This document shows positions 46,858-57,665 of a DNA stretch of 64,000 bases, in pieces. Position numbers and translations under genes: made by a program. Below the pieces are notes generated by a model. It saw only the letters and a list, made by a program, of their open reading frames with translations. It did no database searches and was not told the DNA's origin. Every line of letters begins with the position of its first letter. Positions within the stretch are counted from its first letter, which is position 1. Source of the DNA: Medicago truncatula (lineage: Eukaryota > Streptophyta > Magnoliopsida > Fabales > Fabaceae); contig NC_053043.1 of the NCBI RefSeq assembly GCF_003473485.1, forward strand, positions 940,001-1,004,000, read 5' to 3'.

Positions 46858-47945
46858 CCAAAACATATTTTAGAGATGTGGATGAAATGTGTAATAGTTA
46901 CTTGAATGAGATGAATTATGATTTTTAGTTTGTTTCCACCCAAAACATATTTTAGATATGTGGATGAAATCCCCTACTTATTTGAATGAGAGAAATAAGG
47001 ATTTTCGTTTGTTTCCACCAAAAAGTTACTTTAGAGATGTGGATGAAATCTCTTAGTTACTTGAATGAGAAGAATTAGGATTTTTAGTTTGTTTCCACCG
47101 AAAACATATTTTAGAGATGTGGATGAAATCCCCTACTTATTTGAATGAGAGAAATAAGGATTTTAGTTTGTTTCCACCAAAAAGTTAGATTAGAGATGTA
47201 GATGAAATCTCTTAGTTACTTGAATGAGAGAAATTAGGATTAGGATTTAAGTTTGTTTCCACCCAAAACATATTTTAGAGATGTGGATGAAATCTTTAGT
47301 AGTTACTTGAATGAGAGGAATTAGGATTTTTAGTTTGTTTCCATCAAAAACATATTTTAGAGATGTGGATGAAATCTTTAGTAGTTACTTGAATGAGAGG
47401 AATTATGATTTTTAGTTTGTTTCCACCCAAAACATATTTTAAAGATGTGGATGAAATCCCCTAATTATTTAAATGAGAGAAATAAGGATTTTAGTTTGTT
47501 TCTACCAAAAACTTAGTTTAGAGATGTGGATGAAATCTCTTAGTTACTTGAATGAGAGAAATTAGGATTAGGATTTTAGTTTGTTTCCACCCAAAACATA
47601 TTTTAGAGATGTGGATGAAATTCCCTAATTATTTGAATGAGAGAAATAAGGATTTTAGTTTCTTTCCACCAAAAAGTTAGTTTAGAGATGTGGATGAAAT
47701 CTCTTAGTTACTTGAATGAGAGAAATTAGGATTAGGATTTTAGTTTGTTTCCACCCAAAACATATTTTAGAGATGTGGATGAAATTCCCTAATTATTTGA
47801 ATGAGAGAAATAAGGATTTTAGTTTCTTTCCACCAAAAAGTTAGTTTAGAGATGTGGATGAAATCTCTTAGTTACTTGATTGAGAGAAATTAGGATTAGG
47901 ATTTTAGTTTGTTTCCACCCAAAACATATTTTATAGATTTGGATT
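46858..47945. repeat. Tandem array, about 14 copies of an 80-bp unit
   Basis: The phrase GATGTGGATGAAAT recurs about every 78-85 bp from 46,875 to 47,855, and a final decayed copy reads AGATTTGGATTAG. Each unit also has ACTTGAATGAGAG and GTTTGTTTCCACC. Two versions alternate over much of the array: one with CCAAAACATATTTTAG, the other with CAAAAAGTTAG, so a dimer of about 160 bp is the higher-order unit. It lies inside the Helitron-like element between the RPA-like gene and the cargo gene. Confidence 0.9.
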
Positions 47946-48341
47946 AGTAATTGTTAGTAATAATGTTAAGAGGAGACGTTACACAACTATGCTACTAAAT
48001 TGATTCTAGTAATTGTTACTAATAATGTTACTAAAAGCCATGTTACTAAAATGCTTCAGTAACACAACCATGCTACTAAATTGATTCAGCAACACAAAAA
48101 CAAACACAAATATATAAATCAAAAAGCAAAGCAAGCAAGGCTAAATTATTTATGAAATTCAAGGGACATTTGCTAAATTCAAAGACAAAAAAAATAGATG
48201 CTTCCAAAACTTTAAGAAACTAAAACTTAAAATTCAAATTGAAAAGGTCTTGCACAATTTATCTAAACATGGACTAATTGTAAATAACATCAAGGTAGAT
48301 GGTATCATGTGGCCCAACCATCGGAGCATCCCCTCTGATCT

Positions 48342-48787
48342 TCACACCTTGTTGGACTTAGGATCAGTCAATATTGCATAGCGCCCAATTTGATCTCCGA
48401 AATCACCGCCAAACATGTTTGGCAAGCATACTGCACCCTAAAAAAATAACAAACAAAAACATCACAAACATTGATAAAATAGAATGCAAATAATTAAGAA
48501 TAGGTATATTTCGCAAAAAACACATACAACATCAATGTCATATTCAACGATATATGATCTGTATTTCAGTCTGAGCTTGTTGATTGCTTTGTCAAGATCG
48601 GAAAAAGAGTTTTTCACCAACGGACCTACAAAAGATTGAAAGGGATTGAAAGAATGATTTATACTTTCAAACAGCGAGGAATAAGAGCAAAAATCTATAT
48701 ATTTAGTTTAAACCAGAGTGGAATGAAGATATGGTTACCAGTGAGGTAGTGGTATGACAACAAAGTTTGAATGTTTCTGGAAGCCAT
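48342..48787 (-). CDS. Small three-exon hypothetical gene inside the Helitron-like element
   Basis: Exons 48787-48739, 48625-48528 and 48437-48342 on the minus strand give a continuous frame of 80 residues: MASRNIQTLLSYHYLTG, PLVKNSFSDLDKAINKLRLK, YRSYIVEYDIDV, GAVCLPNMFGGDFGDQIGRY, ending TDPKSNKV at a TGA. I do not recognise the family. Just past the stop another frame continues KIRGDAPMVGPHDTIYLDVI to a TAG near 48,283, so a 2-base TG duplication at the stop may have truncated a protein about 25 residues longer. Intact splice signals suggest it was recently expressed or was captured as a genomic copy. It could be a captured host gene fragment or a Helitron-specific accessory gene. Confidence 0.5.
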
Positions 48788-48789
48788 GT

Positions 48790-49526
48790 TGATTAAGAAA
48801 TTTCGGTTTAAGAGAAAGGTATGGTTTTAGAAATAGATTTCGGTTTAGGAGAAAGGATTTAAATATATTGGTGAGGGTTTGGAGGAGGGGAGTTAGGAGA
48901 TATGGTTTATGGAAATCAATTAGATAGGTTTTAGGGGGAGTGAAGTTAGGAAATCATGGTTAGGGTTTCGAGGAGGGGAATTAGGAAATATGGTTAGGTT
49001 TTGAAGGAGGGAAAAGTTGCTAAAATATTAGGTTAAAATATTAGGTTAAAATTAGGGCAACCAAGCTTTGTTTAGGAATAAGAGATTTCGGTTTAGGAGA
49101 AAGGATTTAAATATATTGGTGAGGGTTTGGAGGAGGGGAGTTAGGAGATATGGTTTATGGAAATCAATTAGATAGGTTTTAGGGGGAGTGAAGTTAGGAA
49201 ATCATGGTTAGGGTTTCGAGGAGGGGAATTAGGAAATATGGTTGATTAAGAAATTTCGGTTTAAGAGAAAGGTATGGTTTTAGAAATAGATTTCGGTTTA
49301 GGAGAAAGGATTTAAATATATTGGTGAGGGTTTGGAGGAGGGGAGTTAGGAGATATGGTTTATGGAAATCAATTAGATAGGTTTTAGGGGGAGTGAAGTT
49401 AGGAAATCATGGTTAGGGTTTCGAGGAGGGGAATTAGGAAATATGGTTAGGTTTTGAAGGAGGGAAAAGTTGCTAAAATATTAGGTTAAAATTAGGGCAA
49501 CCAAGCTTTGTTTAGGAATAAGAGAC
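48790..49526. repeat. Imperfect direct repeats upstream of the Helitron cargo gene
   Basis: A block containing TTTCGGTTTAGGAGAAAGG, then TGGTGAGGGTTTGGAGGAGG, then GTTAGGAAATCATGGTTAGG occurs three times, at about 48,830-48,990, 49,086-49,245 and 49,290-49,447. A second block with GAAGGAGGGAAAAGTTGC to CCAAGCTTTGTTTAGG occurs at about 48,995-49,080 and 49,447-49,520. This is a partial duplication of the cargo gene's upstream region together with the putative Helitron 5' end. Confidence 0.85.
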
Positions 49527-49831
49527 TAGCCAGGTTTACCGGTGTTAGCAGGTAGGGTTCAGTGCAATTTGACAAATTCAATATCTAAATATCAATCAAT
49601 TATATTTTTCTCTGACAAAAAATCAATCCAATTTTTTTATTTTAAAGAAAATCGATCGATTATACTTGTTTGGTGTTTCGAAAATTATATGGGTTTTGTG
49701 ACAGATTTTGTTTTTTTGGTCGGGTTCAAATCTCGCACCTTGCATATTTTATGCATTGTCCCCTGTCAACTGAGTTAAACTCACAGGAACTCATTTTTCC
49801 GACGGATAATCATACCACTAAAATATTTAAA

Positions 49832-50084
49832 GGTTAAATAAGTAAATGATCCCTTTAAATATATCAACATTTGATTTTAGTCCTCTAAAATATTTCTTAG
49901 GCTTTTGGTCCCCTAAAAAATTTTATCTATGAAATTAGTCTCTGCTCAACATTGAGTATTACACTAGAGCAGAGACTAATTTCATAAATGAAAAATTTTA
50001 GAGGGACCAAAAGCCTAAAGAATATTTTAGGGGACTAAAATCAAATGTTGGTATATTTAGAGAGACTATTTACTTATTTAATCC
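49832..50084. mobile_element. MULE-type MITE, 253 bp, 9-10-bp TSD
   Basis: Near-perfect long hairpin starting GGTTAAATAAGTAAATGATC, the right arm being its complement (GATTAAATAAGTAAATAGTC). Arms include CAACATTTGATTTTAGTCC and AGGCTTTTGGTCCC, with a TGCTCAACATTGAGTA centre. Flanked by AATATTTAAA on both sides (49,822-49,831 and 50,085-50,094). Confidence 0.85.
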
Positions 50085-50085
50085 A

Positions 50086-50617
50086 ATATTTAAATAGTCA
50101 CAGTTCCATTCAGTTTGGATGGTTTCTAAATAAAATATGAAATCTTAATGTTTTGAGATGTGGGGTCTTTATCTGGGTTGGATATGGCTTGGAGAGAGGG
50201 TTTATCTCACTTGATTGTAGAGAGTGACTCAATGGTGTTTATTGACATGGTTACTAAGAATTGTAACATCAATGGAACCATTCATTCTTTGGTTCAACGT
50301 ATTCAAGAGATCCTTCGGCAAGAATGACATACTCAAGTTATTCACACTTGGTGTGAAGGCAACATATGTGATGATTGGCTAGCAAATTTTAGCTTATTTT
50401 TTAATTCTTGAAATCTGGTAGTTTTGGAGTATCCTTCTAATGAGCTTCAAAACTTCATGTTTGATGATATTTATGGAGCGTGCATGCCTAGGAATATGCG
50501 ATTAGCTTCTTAGTATTTTTTTTTCTTCTTTTGGGCATTTGGCCTTCTTCTTCAACAAAAAAATATATTTAAATAGTCACAATTTCATTCGGTTTGGATG
50601 GTTTATAAATAAAATAT
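50086..50617. repeat. 53-bp direct repeat flanking a LINE fragment
   Basis: 50,086-50,138 and 50,565-50,617 are about 90% identical (ATATTTAAATAGTCACA ... TTTGGATGGTTT ... AAATAAAATAT) and bracket the RNase H fragment exactly. They may be an unusually long target-site duplication made at LINE insertion, or an older tandem duplication. Confidence 0.75.
50155..50513 (+). pseudogene. LINE RNase H domain, 5'-truncated and broken
   Basis: The plus strand reads LDMAWREGLSHLIVESDS, MVFIDMVTKNC, HSLVQRIQEILRQE, then a TGA, HTQVIHTWCEGN and DDWLANFSLFF, another TGA, and LEYPSNELQNFMFDDIYGAC to a TAG at 50,511. These motifs (HLIVESDS, HTWxEGNxxxDWLAN) are the RNase H-like C-terminus of plant non-LTR reverse transcriptases. 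A 1-base loss lies near 50,177. Downstream is a T-rich 3' tail with GGGCATTTGGCCTTC and an A-run (50,555-50,562), as at LINE 3' ends. Confidence 0.88.
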
Positions 50618-50809
50618 CTGATCTAATTCAATTTTATGTCGTATAGTTTGGAATAAATTTTAATATCCAAATTACAATTTAGTGAAAAAATAGGCAAAAT
50701 TACACAATTTGTCCCTTAACTTAATTTTAGGTAATATTTTTGTTTTTATCTTTTTTTTTTGTCCAGATTTAATCCTTTATATTGTAATTAGGTATCATTT
50801 TCGTCCTTT

Positions 50810-51274
50810 ATCTTTTTCCTTTTTCGATTTAGGATCGACCCAATTTGGTATATAATTTCTTGTAATGTACTTATTTTTCCGATTGTCCCCTTGTAACTTA
50901 TGTTAGTAATACAGATGGTCAGATACAAATAAAATAAAACAATACATAAGAAAAGATAAATCAAATCTGATCTTATATTTAACAAAAAATCTGATCTTAT
51001 ATTTAACAAACAAACCTGATAAAGGTCAAGATTTTGAAGCTTAAAGCAATGGTGGAGCACTCGTACAACTATATTCCAATCATAGTTGAGCACCAAATGA
51101 GTCAATTTAGGGTTGTACAAGTAATGATACTATCAGGCAATTTAGGGTTGTACAAGTAATGGATGTGGCTACGGCTTGTTTCGTAGGAACAGAAGAGAGT
51201 ATATGAACCAGTATATCGTCAGATAAACTTCTAAATCTATCTATGGCTGCCGTTGAAACTTCCTGCTCAGACAT
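50810..51274 (-). pseudogene. Truncated F-box/FBD pseudogene
   Basis: Starts at 51274 with MSEQEVSTAAIDRFRSL then DDILVHILSSVPTKQAVATS, a good F-box N-terminus. A deletion removes the rest of the F-box and nearly all LRRs and joins directly to the exon-2 region (PKLTHLVLNYDWNIVVRVLH then HCFKLQNLDLYQ, donor at about 51,015). A short duplicated phrase (CAATTTAGGGTTGTACAAGTAATG, in two copies of at most 24 bases around 51,110-51,165) marks the junction. Exon 3 is cut off after about 20 codons near 50,840 by unrelated repeat sequence. Confidence 0.87.
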
Positions 51275-51299
51275 TTTATTACTGCAGTGTTTGATCTTC

Positions 51300-52969
51300 A
51301 CATAAGAAGTGTTCTATTACGGTGACAGATGAGATTTGGAAGCAACAAGTATTTTAACCCTAGAGGGTTGGAAGCTAAAATGTTGTTAAGCTTTAAACTT
51401 TTGTTTAAATAGCCAAGGTTGCTGGTTGGGTTGGATCGGGCCGATAATTTCATTCAGTCCTGTTTTATGGTTGACCAGCGGGTTGACCCGTCAATATCTT
51501 TTAAAAAAATACATTATATAAATTATCTTTCAAAATATAAAAATACGTAAATGTTAAGCCAATTTAAGAAAATCAAATTATATAACTAATGACTATACTA
51601 AAAACAACAAAAACATCTTGGCAAAAAAATAACAAAATTATCATTCGAACTAAATAAATTACATCATCTAAAAATCTATAATAAATCAACAAAACATACA
51701 AAATTAATACTTCATGAGTTCACCAATTGACTAATTAGTAAAAGCATCAGGCTAAAATCATGAAACAAAAGCGAGCAGGACCATGTGCAAGTAAATTAAG
51801 GCTCTTGGCACAAAGCCTTAAAACTAGAGGGGCCTCAAAATTTGAAAGAAAAAAAACTTGTACATGGGAACAAAATCCGTCACTAAATGTCATTTTTCTA
51901 TAGGTAAAATTATGAAAGACAATAATTTTGCAGTCAATTATGCATCTATGGATAAAAGTCACTATAAGTGGTCTTGGATTTTTGTTTCAATTCTTTTAAA
52001 ATGAAAGTTGTCAACAACATTATAAAAGAGGATATCTGAATTGTCGAAGGCGTCCTTGGATTAAATTAAATGAGTTTCTTATCTCTACTTCATGAAGAAA
52101 GAATATTGGAAAAGTGATTGTAAGTTATAAATAAAAAGACATGATTTTTAGTTAATTTCAACCCAACGGGTAACCCCGTTAGCGCTCCATTTTTTAACGG
52201 GTTAGATGAGACAGACAGTCTACTAGTGGCGAGTTCAAAATATCAACCCACCCCACTAAAAAGGGCGGGTTAAATGGGTTGATCTGGTGGGTTTAACCCA
52301 TTTTATCATCCCTCTCCGATATCCAAACCAATCAACTGTCTTTTGTTTAGGCTGAGTGTTCAACCTGTGCTTTTAACATTAAGATTTAACCAAACTATTC
52401 TAATTTATATTGGGTCGGGTTCACGCCTGATAAAGAAAAAAATTAAATTCTAAATAAAAAATAATTCAACTATTTATGTTTTTTTTATGCCCTTTAATTA
52501 TTACTATTACACTAATCCTAAAACAATATCTTTTACTTTACATTTATGATGATTAGATACACACCAATAGTTGATAGGGTTAGTTTAGTAAAAATGATGT
52601 ATTTTGACTACTTTATTGCATTTCTTAATCTCTGTGTAATAACTTTAAGCGACACTCATTTTAAAACGGATGGAGTAATATTTTTCTCTTTGTCAGTACT
52701 TGAACCTTGAACCTTAAACTCTTCAACTCCTTTAATCCCTTAACTCAAATCAGTTGAATGATTAAATTCAAGGTTTGGTATCTTGTGAGAGCACACTTGT
52801 AATTAAATGACAATGTAAACATCGATCCATAAATTATGTAACTAATCATTTTGATTCATAAATTTGTGAACCAGTGATAATGTAGTCTTCGAATAAATCA
52901 AAACTACAAAAATCATCCATGAATACGTCTTCCTTATCAAAAAGGACGATTTGTGGATCAAATTAACCA

Positions 52970-53029
<60 letters not shown>

Positions 53030-54800
53030 GCTGACCGGAGTTAAGTAGTTTAATTAGTTTGAAGTAAAGGATAAAGAGTTAGAGAGGATCAAACTCAGAC
53101 GAATGAATAAATATTAATTTCAAAATTAACTATACTAACATTTGTTGTTCAAAAAACTATGAAACTTATTAATAAAAGGCACATTCAAGTGTCTCCGTGA
53201 GCTTAATTTAATTGATAAGGACAATGTACTATAATATGTAAGAATCAGGGTTTGAACATTGGACACCCACTTATTCATCTTTAGGAAGTGAATATTTAGT
53301 CACTGGGCTTATTGGAAAGAAAAGAAAGAAAGGAAGAAAAAAAACACACACACATTCAGGTGTGTTTTTATATAAGTTTGACACATTCAGGCTTATTGTG
53401 AACTCCACGCATACTCATGCATTGACTAAAATGACTATTAACTTGAATTGTGATTGATCAAGTATTGTGTGAGTATTGTATAATCATTGAACAACAAAGT
53501 TTTGTAAAAAAGAAAGAAAGAAAAAAACAATTTCAATTCCTTCCATCTTATTAAAGATCAATAAAACGAACAACAACCAGAAAGAAAAAAAAAAGTCATC
53601 AATAGTGCAACTTGAATATCATTATTTATTTTTTTATAAAAGGAAACTAAATTACGAATTCAAACTAGACAAAACAGTGTCTCTAACATCATCGGCTAAA
53701 ATAATGCGTAGTTCATGAGCTCCTCCTGATGTTTATAAAAACAAAGTTGAATTTGGTTCTTTTCACAATTGCCAAGGTTCTTCTTTCTAAACACAATATA
53801 CATACAACCTAAGAGCATTGACATCATTGGGTCAAATTGTTACTTCTCCCTCTCACACCACGCATTAACAACTTTGGAATTCAAAACAACGTAAAGAGTA
53901 GCCGCCTAAGTAGAATAGCTGCAGTGCTGGATTGTTGTCACTGTGTCTGGCTAAAGAACTTTTAGATAGTTCACAAAAATTCATTGGCTTTAATCCTAAG
54001 CATGGAAGCCATGGATTTTAATGGCTATAGTGGCAATACAAAATCCAAGTTTATTGCCAATGCATTGTTTGAGATGGGGGAGATGCCATTTTAATTTTAA
54101 TATTATCGTACAATAAATAACCAGGCAATGGAATTATGGTTGTGAGAACACATTTGGGATCAAATGAGAATGAATATTAGATCGATTCCTAATATATGTT
54201 TGTCTACAGTAAGGCTTGGAGATGGAGGAGAAGGGGAGAGGGAGGAGAGGTAAGACTGAGGCCATTAGAGCATACTGAGGAAAGAGGTCGGTGTAGGAGG
54301 AGGGTTCCATACTAAATTTATGCAATGTTATGTTGATGAACTTTTTCTCTATCACCATTAGAGCATATACATATAACTTATGAAATATATAGGAGCTAGG
54401 GTAGCTTTGACCCATTTCCCTAGTCTCTGCTCTAATGGTGATATGTATTTCTCAGGTAGGTTGAGTATTATCAATTGGGGACCTGCAAATTTTCTAATTC
54501 TTCAATCAGGAAATAATTTTAGTTTATGTCCTCAGATCTTACATGCCTACATTGGAAATTTATCTGCCAACTAAACTACCCTTTATATGCTACTAGCAAC
54601 CTACATCAATAAGCAAATCTTCATAAAGATCATGCAATTACAAACTAAATTATTTAAGGATACTATTTTTTAACTTGTTCACTAAGACAAAGTCTGTTAC
54701 ATTCATATAAACTTATAGTTTAAACTACAAAATCAAGCAGTTACATAATCGAAGCTAATGAAACAGTGGGTAGAGAAACCCTTACATGCATATCCTATAT
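51300..54800. other. Gene-free repeat-rich region
   Basis: No gene recognised. 51,420-51,500 and 52,150-52,320 carry GGGTT/AACCC and GGCGGG-rich words and an end CCATTTTATCATCCCTC like the hAT-type elements at 12.5 and 61.2 kb. 52,972-53,025 is a (TA)n microsatellite of about 54 bp. 53,198-53,270 is a tRNA-like SINE fragment. 53,690-53,830 repeats the upstream region of the RING gene. The frame at 54134-54415 lies in a patch of inverted GAGCATA/TATGCTC words and shows no domain. Confidence 0.5.
53690..53830 (+). repeat. Copy of RING-gene upstream sequence
   Basis: Contains GATGTTTATAAAAACAAAGT, TTGGTTCTTTTCACAATTGC and AAGGTTCTTCTTTCTAAACA, matching 63,780-63,845 closely and 23,690-23,760 less closely. 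No RING coding sequence follows. Confidence 0.7.
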
Positions 54801-54824
54801 GTTATCGATGAAATGAAAGTTAAA

Positions 54825-54955
54825 TGTTGCAGAGGCCATAATAGGGCATGAATACAATTTTCATTCTATTTCAGGCGACCGTTTCCTGACACCAGATTTT
54901 CATGGTTTGTAAAATTCTTGCATTCTTTAGAATATGTCTTGCTAATATAAAGTCA
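54825..54955 (-). pseudogene. FBD-domain remnant
   Basis: The minus strand reads ILARYILKNARILQTMKIW-like sequence after allowing for changes (ISKTYSKECKNFTNHENLVS in the current frame). Nucleotide identity to the FBD exons of the intact genes is clear over CTTGCATTCT and GGTTTGTAAAATTCTTGC, then GTTGCAGAGGCC. Stops and indels prevent coding. Confidence 0.75.
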
Positions 54956-54959
54956 CCTT

Positions 54960-57060
54960 GTAAAACTCTTTCTCCTTTCAAGCAACCACCGAGAAAAACT
55001 CAACCGTTTCGTGTAGTTGAAGCAACCACCAAGAGAGTCACCTTGTAAAACTCTTTATCATTTCAAATAACCACCAAGAAAGACTAAACTGTTTCAGTAG
55101 GTCCATAACTGCATACAAAATTAAAAAAATGTTCTGCCTTAATTGAATTGCATAAATTCAATAATTTTGAAGTAAATTTGCCATAGAAACTTTGCATTCA
55201 ACACAAATACAATATAATACTTGTTTCTTTAACTTCACAAATTGTTCTGTTTCTAAAGTAGAAACATATTGATGTTATCTGGACACTGCAAATACTCGTT
55301 TTAAATTTTCTCCACTGCAGTATTCTCTTTTGAGACAATCTGAAGATATCTTTTCCTATCAATAATTTTCATGGTTCTATTTGACGGTCATATTCTCCAA
55401 TGTCACATGCAATGTTTTCTAAATAATTCCAAAACAGGCTGCAGTCAAAGGCAAATTAGCAAACTTCATAATCTTTATATTATAACACAGAAGCATATAG
55501 ATCCAATTAATCTAGTGTCTAGTTCCTCAGAATCTTCATTTTCTATATAACAATATTCTTGTAAAGTAAGGGCCATTAATACATAATTATCAACGCTCTC
55601 TACTCTAGTTTCCAACAATTATATATATTTACAATATCAAATGGCTCACAAAACTAAAGTGCAGGGGTGGACCATTTTTTCTCATGGTAAACCTTATATG
55701 GGGCCACAGTTATATATTAGATGAAAGTAAATAAAAGTACTGAGAGTGAGAACAGCGTAGATATTAACATTTAGCACTGGGTAATACCAACTGTGAAGTC
55801 CTTATTACTAGAAAGATAAAACAAACTAGATGTTGTAAATTAGACAAATCCTATACAGAGAACTGAGACGGAAAAATGGAAGGAGAAGTGGAAACTAGAG
55901 GAACCACTCGATCACCAAGGTTAAAGAGTCACATGAGGGACAAGTTATTTGGAAAAACAATTCCATGGTGGACCTTCCAACAAGAATTAAAGCTAATGCA
56001 GTTTCCTACCACACAAAAACCTAATGTAGTTCCTGCTGACTGTAGAAAGTACAACCTAAACATTACAGCACAAAAATAGCATGCTAGATCCTTTTTATAT
56101 CATGCAACATGAGACCCTTTAGTAGTGACAACATAAATATTTCCCAAGCTGGTCATTGACCTACTAGAGTAAACAATCAAATTAGTCCGTCTCCCTGACT
56201 ATGTAAGACACTCTCAAAAAGGTCCTTCTGAATATTTCAAAAAGGTCCCTGACTTTGTAAGACACTCTCAATTATGAATATTTCAAAAAGGTCCCTGACT
56301 TTGTCAAATTTCACTCATATTAGTCCTTCTGAAAACATGTTAAGGACTAAATTAATGATAAGTGGTTAAAGATAGGGACCAAATTGAACTAAGTTGTTAA
56401 AATATAGGGACCTAATTGATAGTAAGTGGTTAAATTTGGGGACCAAGTTGACAATTTAATAGTCGGGGACCTTTTTGAAATATTCATAATTTGATAGTTT
56501 ACTTGGCCTATTATCCATTGCCACTGACAATTAGGGACATGTAAGTATATCATTGCCTTGCATCTGAAGTTTTCCGATTCTTAGGTCAATCCAAAGACAG
56601 CTGTTTGGAAGTCAATCAGTGTATCGGCCGAAAATTAACATGCAGCCACATCTTTAATGTCATTGAAAAATATGTAACACAATCAGTATCACATTAAGAC
56701 AAAATTAAAGGAGAAAAAATAAAGGCTCTTAAAAAATGGCAAAAACCAGAAATGCTTAGTACTATAGAAATATGAATATGGCCTGTAGGAAGAAATAAAT
56801 GCTTAGTTAAGAATTTTGCTTGAGTAAGATATCAAACAGAGTGCTAAAAAAGCACAGTAAGATATTAGAGGGTGGAAGAGTGTCCTAGTCCTACTCCTCT
56901 TGAAAGTTCTATTAACCTTACTTAAGTGATCTCTTTCCTTTTTATCTGCTTCGAAGGTTCTTAAAAGGAAAAAGCTTCATTAGATTAGGTTCTTAACAAG
57001 GTTCTTTCCTTTTTATCTTCTTCGAAGGTTCTTAAAAGGAAAAAGCTTCATTGGATTTGG
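54960..57060. other. Gene-free region with small duplications
   Basis: No gene recognised. 54,953-55,095 is an imperfect duplication (CACCTTGTAAAACTCTTT, AAGCAACCACCAAGAGA). About 56,165-56,505 is a hairpin-like element with arms TAAACAATCAAATTA and TAATTTGATAGTTTA and repeated CAAAAAGGTCCCTGACT. 56,932-57,068 is a two-copy tandem repeat of a 68-bp unit (TTCGAAGGTTCTTAAAAGG). The 67-codon frame at 55876-56079 has no recognisable domain and I do not call it a gene. Confidence 0.5.
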
Positions 57061-57064
57061 TTCT

Positions 57065-57665
57065 TAACAAGGTGTTTTAAAATGTTGTTTGGAAAATGGT
57101 CGCAGCTGCGTCGCAGTCTTTGATATTGCAGAGAATCACTGTCAGACGCGGTATTAAATAAATAGCATCACTGTGTCGCAATTTTTTATGTTGCAGAGAA
57201 TCACAGTCAGATGCGGTTGGTGAGGCCTCAATAACGGAACCGCGATGATGTGGCCTACATCACGGTCACATAATACCGTGGCTTGCAATACACTTAGCAT
57301 AAGCTTCTAACAAGGTGTTATAAAATGTTGTTAGGATAACAGCGGATGTGTCACAATCTTTGATATTGCAGAGAATCACTGTCAGACGCGGTTGGTGCGG
57401 CCTCAATAACAGAACCTCGATGTTGTGGCCTACATCACGGTCACATAATACTGTGGTTTGTAACACACTTAGCATAAGCTTCTAACAAGGTATTATAAAA
57501 TGTTGTTAGGATAATAGCAGTTGTGTCGCAATCTTTGATATTGCAGAGAATCACTGTCAGACGCGGTTGCTGAGGCCTCAATAACAGAACCTTGATGTGG
57601 CCTAGACCACGGTCACATACTATTTATTTAATACCAATGTTCTTAATACACTTAGCATAAGCTTC
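57065..57665. repeat. Three-copy tandem repeat of about 180 bp
   Basis: Units share TTTGATATTGCAGAGAATCA, CTGTCAGACGCGG, GGCCTCAATAACAGAACC, CACGGTCACATA and CACTTAGCATAAGCTTCT. Copy 1 (57,065-57,307) is enlarged by an internal duplication around GTTGCAGAGAATCACAGTC; copies 2 (57,308-57,487) and 3 (57,488-57,665) are cleaner. The units are CpG-richer than the surroundings. Confidence 0.88.

Larger units (their letters stand above)
44764..49526 (-). mobile_element. Helitron-like element with RPA-like gene and cargo
   Basis: Read on the minus strand, the 3' end is a GC hairpin (CACGTGCGTTAGCACGGG) a few bases before CTAG, with T following (44,764-44,787), the classic CTRR Helitron terminus inserted before T. 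The proposed 5' end is TCTCTTATTCCTAAAC at 49,526; its flanking base is G where A is expected. An internal duplicate of that end at about 49,086 has the expected A, so the 5' limit is tentative. Within are an RPA-like OB-fold gene, the C-terminal end of a PIF1-type helicase, an 80-bp tandem array and a small cargo gene, all minus strand. Rep and most of the helicase are absent, so it is non-autonomous. Confidence 0.65.

Noticed and set aside
46858-47945. CRISPR-like array
   Set aside because: Units are contiguous 80-bp tandem repeats without unique spacers, in a plant genome and inside a transposon.
54134-54415. 93-codon minus-strand frame
   Set aside because: Lies over inverted GAGCATA/TATGCTC words, has no domain, and its Pro/Leu/Ser-rich content fits a purine-rich repeat read in reverse.
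55876-56079. 67-codon frame starting MEGEVETRG
   Set aside because: Short, no domain, no splice partner or TATA-like support; plausible by chance in this DNA.
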